Shown piece by piece: positions 1 to 10,936 of a DNA stretch of 64,000 bases. Source of the stretch: Coriaria nepalensis (taxonomy: Eukaryota; Streptophyta; Magnoliopsida; Cucurbitales; Coriariaceae); assembly GCA_027186245.1 (NCBI GenBank), contig CP114481.1, positions 57,544,569 through 57,608,568 on the forward strand. Reading direction: 5' to 3'. The position numbers and the translations under genes were made by a program. The first letter of the stretch is position 1, and each line of letters begins with the position of its first letter. The notes below the pieces were generated by a model. That model was not told the DNA's origin and did not search any database. It worked only from the letters and a program-made list of their open reading frames with translations.

Positions 1-1350
1 CTTTTGTACATCGCTCTGGTCGAACTGACCGTGCAGGAAAAGAAGGCACTTCCATTTTAATGTTTACTGGTAGCCAAAGGAGAACAGTCAGATCCCTTGA
101 GCGTGATGTTGGATGCCATTTTGAGTTTGTCAGTCCACCTGCTGTTGAAGATCTTCTGGAATCTTCTGCTAAGCAAGTGGTTTCTACTCTTAATGCTGTT
201 CATCCTGAATCTATTGAGTTCTTCATCCCCACAGCACAAAAATTGATTGAAGAACAAGGCACCAATGCTCTGGCTGCTGCACTAGCACATTTGAGTGGAT
301 TCTCTAGACCTCCCTCATCTCGATCTCTTCTCAATCATGAACAGGCACATTTGCTTCTGTTTATGTCTCATGGGTCTCTATTCCAACTTGACATAGCCTA
401 ACCCTGACATTTGAACATTTTGTTTCAGGGATGGGTGACCTTGCAATTGAGCAGAGATCCTGCCAGTTCTAGAGGGTATTTGTCTGTTAGATCTGTTACT
501 GGATTCCTTTCTGACGTTTATTCCCCAGCAGCTGATGAGGTTGGAAAAATACATCTAATTGCTGATGAAAGGGTGAGTATCCATTAAAAAGGAAAAAGAA
601 GGGCCTTTTATCGATTGTTTATGGTCCAAAATTTAATTAGTAATTTGCTTGTGTCCAGGTTCAAGGAGCAGTTTTTGATCTTCCAGAGGAAATAGCAAAA
701 TAATTGCTTACTAAACAACTACCACCTGGAAACACTATCACCAAGGTCACGAAGGTTGGTATCAGAACCTTCAGGACACCTTCTCCTTACATGTTTTTTC
801 AATACAAACCAAACTCACGTGATATTTTGTGTTGGCAGCTACCTTCTTTGCAAGACGATGGGCCTGCAGGTGACTTCTACAGAAAATTTTCTGGCAGGGA
901 CAGGAATAGCCAACAAGGGTTTAGGAGAGGTGGTGGTGGTTATGGTAGATCATCTAGGGGATGGGATGGAGGCGATGATGGTGATAGTCGCAGAGGATAT
1001 GGTAGAGCACCTAGGGGCCGAGACTCTGATGTTGGTGGTGATTTATTTAGGGGTAGTGGTCGGAGTTTTAGAGGTGGTAGCAGCAGCCGGCCTAGGAGTT
1101 CTAGCTCTGGCAGTGATTGGCTCATTGGAGGAGCCAGACGATCAAGCAGGTCCTCCTCTCAGGATAGGTATAACACCCTTCCTTAAAAATGTTCTAATAT
1201 TAGAGGCTTATGTTTCTATATCCTTCGATTATTCACATAGATACTGAAAAGATTGCTGCCTTCGTTTTCAGCCGCTTTGGGGGAGCCTGTTTTAACTGTG
1301 GCAGAAGCGGGCACAGGGCATCAGAATGCCCCACCAAACGAGGCTTTTAG
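1..1350 (+). pseudogene. RH3: 3' part of RH3-type chloroplast DEAD-box RNA helicase, damaged
   Basis: The 5' end lies outside the window. Exons are <1-344, 429-572, 659-754, 839-1167 and 1272-1350 (TAG). The product has helicase motif VI, a GUCT-type region, a Gly/Arg/Ser-rich tail and a C-terminal CCHC zinc knuckle (C-x2-C-x4-H-x4-C, from CFNC), ending KRGF. This order matches the Arabidopsis chloroplast helicase RH3, which acts in plastid group II intron splicing and ribosome assembly. Three lesions are visible. Motif VI reads HRSGRTDR instead of HRxGRxGR (bases 18-41). An in-frame TAA sits at 701-703, where relatives have a Glu codon, and would remove the tail and knuckle. The first intron starts with GC (345-346) in a weak context. 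The downstream exons keep frame, so decay is recent or the lesions are sequence errors. Family identity is secure; functional status is not. Confidence 0.85.
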
Positions 1351-1744
1351 TTGGACATGACAGGATTCACCTTCTACCTTAGCTTTTTTATTCTGCTGGG
1401 CGTTTGCTTTTCCTCGTCCTTACATCTTGATAGGTTACTCTCATAGGTAGTTCATCACACAGAAGAATCGACCCTATAGCTGCTCTTACCCCTCTCAAAT
1501 AGTGTCGCTGTCTGTACACTTTTTATTTATTTTTTGGCCCTCTTTGCTTTTTGTATGAAACCTTAACAAAACATGAATTTTGCTGGTGATTTCTCGTATC
1601 AAGATTATATATCAATTATTACAGGCTACTGGAATCATGTTTATAACAATTTAGGCTCTAGTTTTTGGAATTGTAAGCTCTGTTGCATTCTTAAGGGGAA
1701 AAAAAAAAAAGGAAAGCCAACTACATAAACAGATTCTGCCATGC
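1351..1744 (+). other. 3' UTR and spacer after the RH3-like gene
   Basis: No ORF of note. The stretch is T-rich with scattered AATAAA-like signals and probably holds the helicase 3' UTR. It ends where similarity to a Ty3/gypsy LTR begins. Confidence 0.4.
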
Positions 1745-1989
1745 CACTTTCTGTTTTTTTGTTGACCACTCTTCAAGTTGTTAGGAACTTCTTTTAATTC
1801 TTTTGTGGTCTACTTTTTGAAATGTAAATAGGGTTCATGTGGACTAATAGGTTGCTTCATTGAATATATTCAGCTTGTACAGGCGTCTTAGTAATTGCTA
1901 AGTTTACAAGTTTACACTTGGAGGCTTACGTGGCCAAGGGATTGATCTATAGAGTCACATGCCGGTCACGTTAGGTTTGGGTCGTGACA
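1745..1989 (+). mobile_element. 3'-end fragment of a Ty3/gypsy LTR
   Basis: This stretch aligns by eye with the last ~290 bases of the solo LTR at 10937-13030. Shared landmarks include the block around 'gggttcatgtggacta', the 'gaggcttacgtggcc' block, the 'tgccggtcacg' block and the terminal 'gggtcgtgaca'. It ends in a canonical CA, followed by 'attggtagtag', which resembles a decayed primer-binding site. No matching start or second LTR is seen nearby, so this is a truncated relic of the same LTR family. It sits between the helicase and the SET-gene remnant. The left boundary is approximate. Confidence 0.75.
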
Positions 1990-2134
1990 ATTGGTAGTAG
2001 AAAGAGGAGGATTCATGAATGGTTCTGTTCTTGTGGATGAGTTGGTAGGTCTGACAACTGTGATGGTTTCGATTAATAGTTTGTACTTGATGAATGAGTT
2101 TGACTGCCAACTGAATTCCATCATTTTCTTGTAG

Positions 2135-3420
2135 AGCCTCTCTCACAGTTTTTCGCAAATGCTACCACAAAGCAAGTTGGAGTTGCTTATATACTGGATC
2201 TTACTATTATGTTTCCTTCAGCATTCTTATAGCTTCAAACTTCCTTCAAATGGGCTAACTGTATCGCAGGTAAATTCAAAGAACTCTTGTAGAAATTCCC
2301 AGAGGGATAAAAATCAAGGGAAAGTTGTTGTGCTTTGATTTATACTGTTTAAAAAGAATTATCATATCTCCGTATCGTGTATTAACATTGTTGGCCATTC
2401 TCTCATTCTTAGGCTGGCAATAGTTCCACCATTGTTTGCTATGTACAGTAACCATGATGTGTCATCAGGTTTCATTTAGTTGTTTGTGCAGATTGCCATA
2501 CTTGTTTTGCAAATTAGGGTAAACTCTATATCAATTGTTCGAATGAAATCTATTGATACCCCTGAACTGCTGGATCGATCTGGAAAGTTTTCTTGTGGGG
2601 ATGCTCAAACTTGTGACATGAAACAGGTGTGCATATATGGTATGCTAGTCCTTTTCTCTCCCCCGTTCCCAAATTTCTGTTGCAATATTTTTTATTTAGG
2701 TTTCACCAGAAGTTTGTCTACTGTCATTCAGTTGGACTGTCTTTACTACAAATAAATTATTGTGGTAAGATTCATAGAATTGCCGAGTTTTTAGAGCAAT
2801 CATTTATTCTTAGATATACTTACCCTCAATTATGATTTATGTTTCTTCATTATGGTTTCTCCTCTTGTAGGTCAGAGTAGGTCAAGCTATATATAAAGCA
2901 GGAAGTTTGGTTAACCATTCGTGCAAGCCAAATGTCCATGTATATTTCCTTGCGTGTACTCTCTGCATTCACTCAACAGAAGTGCGTGCAGGGTGTCCCC
3001 TGGAGTTGTCATATGGACCACAGGCTTGCCAATTTTTCACTATATCTGTTACAGAAGTGATGTTAAAACTTTAGTTTAAAGTTTTGTTTCGAACGGAGAG
3101 CTCAAGTTAGCAATGGACCATTGTGTAAAGCATCTAATTGAGGTAATATTTTTGTTTGCACTACACAATATCTCGTATATAACTTTTGATCTAAAATGAT
3201 TTTGCCCTTATTTTTTTCTCCCAACAGGAATGAAACGTTTGTTCTTGTTCTTTTATTTTTTTATTTTTATCTTTTTTGTCCCCACCATTGTAGATCTTGG
3301 AAAAGCTGTATGATCCGAATCACATAGTCATCGGGTATGAACTTTTGAAGCTTTCTTCTTCCATTCAGCAATCCATGGACGATAATGCTGTCCACGACAG
3401 CATTAGTAGGATGCGTGAAA
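2135..3420 (+). pseudogene. Remnant of a TPR/SET-domain (SMYD-like) protein gene
   Basis: Five exon-like blocks keep frame over plausible splice sites: 2135-2269, 2492-2626, 2871-3023, about 3104-3142, and 3294-3418. The second and third encode the C-terminal SET core, including VRMKS, the NHSCKPN motif (cofactor and substrate binding in SET methyltransferases) and LELSYGPQ. The last two resemble the C-terminal TPR part of plant TPR-SET proteins such as At1g33400 (from memory). Lost parts are the N-terminal TPRs, the start of SET and the post-SET Cys cluster normally following LSYGPQ. The splice donor after 3023 reads GC rather than GT. No start codon or intact ORF exists. An LTR fragment lies directly upstream, so insertion or rearrangement may have cut the gene. 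Confidence 0.7.
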
Positions 3421-4206
3421 TATTCAAGTGCTATTACGGATCCCATCCAAATTTCATTTTTCCCGTATCTACAATCCCTCTCCTTTCCTCCCTTATTATC
3501 ACACTGTTACTCTGTTCCGTTTCTTGTTCTCTGGCCATACCTAAATATGTGGAACACAAAAATCCTCGCATTATCCGTCTCTTATACCACACAAACGTGA
3601 GGGGGATATATAAATTTTAGAAAAAAAGTTGATAATTATTTATATTAATATTTGATGAATTAGTAAGTAATTATATAAATAATTATTATTTTATTTAAAA
3701 TTTATTTAAATATGATATGCTAATCAGATCAGTCGGAATTGGTTTTATAATCTCCATAGAACCCATTAAACAAATAAATTTTTAGTACAAATACATATTT
3801 TACAGCCTCGAAAATGTTAAATCCATAATAAATACAAACAGCGAGTAAGCATAGGCTGGTTCTTAATTCTCACACACACACGGTGCGAACATGCAGAAAC
3901 AGAAGGGTATTTTTCCTTCGATCCAAAAGCTTGACTACATATTTGCTTTCGCGTATAGGCAAATACATAGACTAGCTTTCTAAGTCCATGCAAAATTATG
4001 CCGCCTAAAGGGATCCATAAAACTGGCCAAACTTATTTTCCCCTAAACGCTGACAGAGAGAAAAATGACTTCGTACCTGAAACATAGAGATATGGAAGAA
4101 AGTTAGAAAATTCATCATCCATTATACAAAATTTACAGGGGGAGAAACAAAGAGTTATCTATCCCACATAGGAGCAGGGTGACTTACTCGAGATTACACA
4201 TGAGGA
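3421..4206. other. AT-rich spacer between convergent genes
   Basis: No coding exon recognised. It holds an A/T-rich tract (3600-3850) and, from about 4080, the probable 3' UTR of the minus-strand CIP7-like gene. Confidence 0.4.
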
Positions 4207-7200
4207 CTAACCTTTTGTTGTGGAGATTTCACCTGCACTGTGGCTCTCTTGAATTCCGTGAGTAAAATTCTGGGCACCAGATGTGCCTGTATGGGATTGA
4301 AAGTGCATGTAATTACCATGAACAACAAAAAAATGAGATAAACTTTGAAACTACCGGAAAGAAAGCATTGGCAGAAAAGAGGATAACCGAAAGACATACC
4401 GGAGTTCCTATCACGGGCACCTGAATTTCTGTCAAAAGAATCCCTTAAATGTCCACGGTTCTTTGCCTGGAGAGTAGCCTTTCTCAATAGATTGTCGGCA
4501 TTTCTCTTGCCAAAAGCCTTGGATTGATCATAACTATCCTCTCCCTCAGAAGCAACAGATGGGCTAGACCAACTGGTCATGCTTCCATCCCCCTTGCTTT
4601 TCCTTGCAAATTTTAGGAGCCTCTTCAATCCTTTTGGTCCATCTTTCTGGTAGAACATGGAAGGAGGGATTTCTGCATTTCCCCATTCCATTGTTTCTGG
4701 CTCACTAATCTCTTCTTGCAACATCTGAGATAGCGAGTGACGGACACGTGGACCAGGCATTTTAGCCAGCTCTGTAATTTCTGAAGATGCAATTTGAGAA
4801 GTATCATTACTACTAGGAGGCATGTTATGATCCTCTTCTATTTCCAACCAGGCCTTGGCCATAATAGATTCTTCCTCAGCTTGAATTTCTGGTGAAGAAC
4901 TTGCACCATATTGTAAGACATCATCACTCTTGACAGCAACTTCATCAAACTTCTCCTTCTCGCCGCAGATTGGATAACTATCTAAATCAACATCACATTG
5001 AACAAGTGATGGAAAATCACGTTCCTCATGTTGAATCATAAGATCAGAAGCATTAACCACCTCATCTGCTTGAACTTCAATCAAATTTCTGCCACTCCTC
5101 TGAGAGTCATCAGTGTTGAAGATAGTTTCTTTCTTGTTAACTACTGACTTAACATTCCCAGAACCCTTCTGAACAGGCTTTGAATCCAGAGGCACTATGC
5201 TGCTTTTCCTGGTTACTTTGTTAGAATATTTGGACTTGGCTGGCGGAACTATATCAGATTTATCTCCAGATGGCGATACAGGCTTCTTACTAATTGTTCT
5301 GCCACTCTTTATTGGTGTTGGCTGCTTCTTATCATTGACACTTTTCAAGCTCTTCACATTACTCAGGGTTTCTTTCACGTTTCTCTGTCGCACTCGATAT
5401 CTTTCCTTATTGATTTCTGATTGAGTAAATGGTGGTGTAGGTTGGGGTTTCCTACAAGTAGTAGTACCAGTCGAAGGAATCGCACTAGGAGTTTTGGCTG
5501 GCGATGTCCCCACTGTTCTTGGGGATGGTGAAGATGGCCATGACTTGCGTGTATCAGGTAACTTGGATGGTTTAGGTAAAATCATCCTTGTAGTAGAAGG
5601 TTTTGGGGTTTCCTTTTTCGGATTCTTAGCTTTAGGCGGGGAGTTTCTCTGAGATGCACGGGGTTTGCTTGTAGGGCGTTTGGTATCAATGGTGTTCACT
5701 TTTGTGGAAGCCATCTCAGCTTTCCTCTCATCTAACATTTGCTGCATCACTTTAAATTGTGCATCTTTATTTGCTTTCTTCTGACCATTCTCTCCTCTAA
5801 GCTTTTCGTCCCTCTTTGCCTTGTAGTTATCATAAAATCCACCTCTCTGTTCAGAGGGAAGACTTGGATTCCTGATAGCTTGAGGCTTCTTCAATATAGA
5901 AAACTTAGTTTCCATCATTTTCATCATCATCTGGTTCAACTCTGCTTCCTTTTTCTGATTCCATCCAGAAGGGGTAGCTAATTTTCCATTAAGTTCCTCT
6001 CCCTGGCTCACAGTATGATAAGCTTGAGGTTCAATTGGATCAAATGCTTTAATTTCTGATCTGTCTAATTCAACATCAACTTTGGTAGTCCCAACAAGAT
6101 TGTGGCCCATAGAATCGGATTCTTGTTTCACTTCAACAAAGTTCGAAACCTCGCCATCTGCCAAATTGTCAAAAGTTGAAACAGATTCACCAGTAATTTC
6201 AGGTCTGCATGGGGCGGATGTCTTCCCCATGCCTGCACTCCATCTTCTTAATACAGATTTATTAGCACCAAGAGGGATACTTGCTAATGACCTTCTTTTC
6301 TCAACGTCTGACGGTTGATCGTTTTGTTTGCTTTCAAAAAGACTGATTGCAGCCTGAACAGATATCCTACTGACATTATTATCAGGTCTCTTACCAGGGT
6401 GTACTGATTCTTCCTCATCACTATTAATGGCTGCTCCATCCCCTTGAGAAAACCTTTCTCTGACCTGGAAATGAGTTAAACTCTTAATGGCCACTGCAGG
6501 CACCCTGCGTGATCCAGTTCTTCCAATTTGAACTCTCCGCATAGGTGATGCTGACCTTCTGGGTGATGCAGACCTGATTAGAGATCTACTTCTTTCTGCC
6601 GGATTTCTGTCCTCATCAGATGAGTCAGAAGACTCATCGCTTTCAGTTAAACTCTGCCGCTCAACCTGTGCAACTTTTGTAGGTGAAACGGCGGATTTGA
6701 CTTCATTTTCTGAATGAATTGTTGATACCTTAGGACTGTGATCTGTCCTATTTAATTCATTGTTCTTTGAATTATTAGTAACCATAGCCTTGTGATCATT
6801 TTGAGAGCCAGTTTCAAGGTTTTTGTTGTGTTCCAGAAACATGGATATACAATCTCTGCAACAGATAAAATGGACATGAGAATACTCGGCTCAGTATGAA
6901 AAAAGAAAGAAAGAAACATTGCCCACCGTGCTTTAACATGGGGGAGAGAAAAACTCTATACTAGTAGTGCTGCCAAATTTTCTGAAGTACGTGAGAATTA
7001 TCAACCTACCCCAAATTTGTTGCTCCAAACTGCCGAGAAAATTTTGCCAAGTCGTTGATTTCTTTGCTGGAGTAGGCGGTTCCGGCAGCCTCCTTGAATA
7101 CTGCAGCTAAGTCACTTCTTAATGCAACAATCCTCAAGTTCATAGCCCGCAACAAGTCATTCCTATCATTACAGTTTCCAAAACTTATCAGCAATAAGAC

Positions 7201-8030
7201 CAGGTTTCAAGTCACAAGTTATAGCAAAATAAATAAATGAATCAAAAGAACTTACTTTGAGGCATCTGATGAAGCCTGCTGAGATTTTGAAATAAAAGCA
7301 AAAACCAGCGATTCAACATAAGGAAGTTGGAAATGCACTTCACAAAATCAGATATTTAAACAATCACGTGGTAAAAATATATTGGAAGATAATTTAAAGA
7401 GGCTAATTTGAGATATTACCCATTCGTGTAAGGAAAGATGAAACTTTTTGGCTTCCTCCAATTGAGCCATCTCCTCTTGAATGGTACACATGGTATGCAT
7501 CAAATCTGATGAGCCAATAATTCTAAGGAATCTGAGAAGAAAATAAAGAATTTTAGCCAATGGAGACAAACTAGACGTCTTGTCCACATGCTAAAAAGGA
7601 AAGAATCAAACGCAAAAAAAGAACATTTTATGATCATATGAACCTGTTCAGAGTTGATTTTGTGAACCAGTCTCCACCAACCCCGGTATCTGGAAGTTCA
7701 AGCTTGAATTCAGCATTACATCCTTTAGCATACAGTTCCTTTGCTTCTGATAAATGTGGTAACAGTGAATCCAAAATTCCAGCAGTCAGAGCATAAACCT
7801 TGCTGTCATGGCAAATGAATGCTTCATACCTATATATCCAACCCCCCCATAGTATTTCCATTATTAAGAGGGAAAAAAAAGAAAGAAAGAAAAAAAAAAT
7901 CCTTCAGATACTAACTCAAGTAGGAAAAGTGCAAATAATTTTAATAGGACAAACATAACCTGTTTTGAGAAGGCATGATCTGAATTGTGGCATAATTTAA
8001 AGGCGCATCAGCATCTACTGCCATGTCCAT
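4207..8030 (-). CDS. COP1-interacting protein 7 (CIP7)-like protein, 1026 aa
   Basis: Seven exons on the minus strand: 8030-7960, 7829-7644, 7531-7420, 7278-7256, 7162-7010, 6855-4400 and 4286-4207. They sum to 3081 nt with consistent phases. The start ATG is followed by MAVDADAP; upstream sequence looks like a 5' UTR intron. The N-terminal ~200 residues carry the conserved domain of plant CIP7 relatives (a WFTKSTLNRF block, a QEEMAQLEEAK helix, NDLLRAMNLR, and FSRQFGATNLGD). The remaining ~800 residues are polar and low-complexity, with an SPRRSASPMRR patch, a ...SLFESKQ block and, near the end, KGLKRLLKFARKSK. CIP7 in Arabidopsis is a nuclear COP1 partner acting as a positive regulator of light-responsive genes. 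That role here is inferred from the family; the protein has no enzyme motif. Confidence 0.88.
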
Positions 8031-8830
8031 TTCAACCAGCAAAGCACAGAAGTAAAACCTGAAAGGGGAAGAAGATAGTTACTAATGAAGAAATAGCGTG
8101 CAAAAAAAAACAAAAAATTGAAGAATGCACATGAAATGCAGGATACGAAAATTCTCCGAATCCGTCGAAATAAAACGGAATCAAGCATATGAACAACTCA
8201 TCTAAATCGATTGAAGAAGGTACATGAAATGCAATGAATTCGGGGCTTAATTTTTTTTCTTTGAAAATTTACAATAAACTTAGTCTGAAAAAAGGAAAAG
8301 AAAGGTAGTAGATATGTAATTTCGAAGTCAGATCTACAAAACGAAATCCTTCGAACTAGAAAATCACTAGAATAAGAACAAATCATTATCAAACCAATGC
8401 ATCACTTAAACTAAGCTCTCCATCAATCAAAAACAGAAACAAATAAACCTACAAGAATAAGTAACAAATTTACACTAAAGAAACTGAAGAAAAAAAGCTG
8501 AATATCCCTACAGAAAGAGCGCAACACTGCTTGATGAAATCAGCATGCAAATTTATATTTCTAGAACGAAATCATCCGAAATCGAATAGAAAGGAAGGAA
8601 CGGAAGCTGAACTTCGCTAGCTGAAAATGGCGAGCGAAATGCAGATGAAAGAGATTGAGAAATTACTTCTTGAACGCGCTTTGCAGGCAACTAAACCAGA
8701 AGGCGAAGGATCTCTGAACAGAGAAAGTGGAAAAATACGGGATGCGGAGGAAGAGGGGGAGGAGGGGAATGCAAGAGGGAGCCGAGCTCCGTTCCAGCTA
8801 CAGCAGCTACTGTTGTTCACAGTTCTTGTG
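8031..8830 (-). other. 5' UTR, leader intron and promoter-proximal region of the CIP7-like gene
   Basis: Minus-strand exon 1 is preceded at 8053 by an acceptor-like CTTTCAG, so a leader intron is likely, with an untranslated first exon somewhere in about 8520-8830. The GA-rich plus-strand ORF at 8627-8833 lies inside this leader and shows no homology I recognise. Confidence 0.4.
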
Positions 8831-9224
8831 TGATACCTGGCGCGTGCTTTAACAACAGCAAAGCCAAAGTGCTTCTTTAAGCGTCATCCTCACGCTCTTC
8901 ATTTTCTCGTCGGTGTCCTCTCAGCGCCCACTTACTAATAGATACGAAATATAAATATATTATTTTCATATCTTCCTTTGACAAAACGACGTCGCTTGCT
9001 TATCATTCATACTCTATTAAACACATGCATGATGACAACAACTAAAACAATGGTGATTATTCTACCTATTTCAAATCTCTATAATATTATTTCTTTCTAT
9101 AAAGTATAAAGAGCCCAACAACAAAAACCCCGTCTAGATCTCTTACAACTTATATTTTTTTCCATTTTTTTTGTAAGTCCACATATCACCGACATTTAAA
9201 AGAACATACGCACAATCCGAAGAT
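8831..9224. other. Spacer between the CIP7-like gene and the retrotransposon
   Basis: AT-rich, no gene seen. It probably contains the CIP7-like promoter. The right edge is set by the first detectable LTR similarity. Confidence 0.35.
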
Positions 9225-10010
9225 GAATGTTATGTGACCATCCATCAAAGAAAGACACCACTTTGAAGCAGGAAAAGGTTGCTAAATCGAGAAGCCATCT
9301 GTCCACATGAAAGAGTTAAGGGCCTTATCTTGTCCCATAAAGCATTGCAACTCTTCCGAGTGGTTGGGCTCAATTTTAGGATAACTTAGATCAACAGTCT
9401 CAGCTTGAGTAAGGGAGATTGAGGTCGAAGTAGGATTAGTGTATATTGGGATGACTAAATATGGCAATAATGTAATGACTGAGGTAGAGGTCTAGGAGAG
9501 CTGAGGTGCACATTTGTCAGCATGGTAATAGATGAGCAAGATGAAAAGATATTGTTCGACATTGAGGTTGAGTTGGTTATTTTCTCACTCGTCTCAAACC
9601 TAAAAGAGAATATGCAAAAGAGGAAGAAGACAAGTAGAAAGTTACTCTGATATATGAGTGAGAAACATATCTCTGTAATATCAAACTGATATGGCTCTGA
9701 CACCGATCATGGAGCCGAAAATAATCAAGTCACTGAGCAATGAGAGCTAGACACATGTAAAGTTGTTTAGGATTTCACAACATTACTCAGGTATAAAAGC
9801 TAATTGATATAACAGCATAAGGCAGATGTATTACCATCACAATGATAATATACCTATTTTCTCTCACACTCTTCTAAAACTAACTAGAGCGTCGGAGCAT
9901 GGTTGATTGATCTCAACTCTGACCACTTTGTTTGTGAGTGCAGGTGTATGATCTTGGAACACATTGTCAAATGTGGAGCCCTTTATAGTGGACGTATATC
10001 CATGTCAACA
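9225..10010 (+). repeat. 5' LTR of the Tat-type element
   Basis: Aligned by eye to 18110-19109. Shared runs include 'ctctgatatatgagtgag', 'atggctctgacac'/'acggctctgacac', 'aataatcaagt', 'atacctattttct' and the terminal 'tatccatgtcaac'. It ends at 10010, just before 'atttggcattgaccgtgg', a decayed version of the primer-binding region typical of Tat elements. The start near 9225 is an estimate. Confidence 0.65.
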
Positions 10011-10936
10011 ATTTGGCATTGACCGTGGTGATGTTATCTTCATTTTTGAAAGTTCCAACGGATTAGTAGCCCAAGTTGGAGTGATTTAGAGTATGGAAAA
10101 CTTGGAGGGAGAGCAGACGAGGGAGAATGAGAGAAGAGAAAGAGGTAGAGGAAGAGGAATCCTCCCACCTGTACCTGAAGGGAGAGTAACGTATTATGTG
10201 AGCGCTGTCAGAGGACTGGCAACACTTCTACAAACTCCTCTAGTAGTTAACAGTGGAGTAAACATGTTAAAGGCTATTAAGAGGGTAAAAAGAGGCTTGG
10301 TGGAGAGAGTTTGCCAAGTGATTGAGCTGTCAATCACGAAAATTAGAGCTAAGATAAGGCATGAAAGGGGAGAAGGACTTAGACATAGAGATATGTGCCC
10401 TCCTGTAGAGGTGCGTTAAGGTTCATCGGTACAAAGAGGCTCTCACCTTGAGGAGGAGGATGCAATGTCCTCCCGCCTAAAAACCAAAACTATATGGGAA
10501 GAGGAGGCCGATGATTCAACGGACCTTGCATGGAATCTAAGCCCCCTCCAGACATTGAAGGGGCTTATGCTTCTCACAAACCGGGATGGAGAGACTAAGG
10601 GGCAGACGAAAGTAATTCAAGAGCTAACTAAGAAAATGAATGAGTTAGAAGCAGCAGTGAAGGAAATAACTCTATACATGGACGAGCCGGAGAGCCCATT
10701 CACGAAACGAGTGCAAAATGTCAAGTTATAATAGAAGTTTAGGGATCCAACCTAATGTAAGTTAGAACCAATGATCCTCGGGATCATGTCAACTCAAATA
10801 AGATGTGTATGAGGATGAACTCCATGTTTAACGAGATGATGTGCCAATGCTTTCACATCACTTTGTTAGACTCAGCTAATGACTGGTACAGATCCCTCAC
10901 ATTAGGCTCTATTAACTCCTTTGATGAGATGAAGTA

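Noticed and set aside
704..1186. 160-codon plus-strand ORF with RGG-rich end as a separate gene
   Set aside because: It is the continuation of the RH3-like gene after its premature stop and runs through an intron.
5197..6318. Several plus-strand ORFs opposite the CIP7-like exon
   Set aside because: Antisense shadows of a long, low-complexity coding exon.
8627..8833. 68-codon plus-strand ORF (Glu-rich)
   Set aside because: Lies in the leader of the minus-strand CIP7-like gene, has no splice or homology support and is low-complexity.
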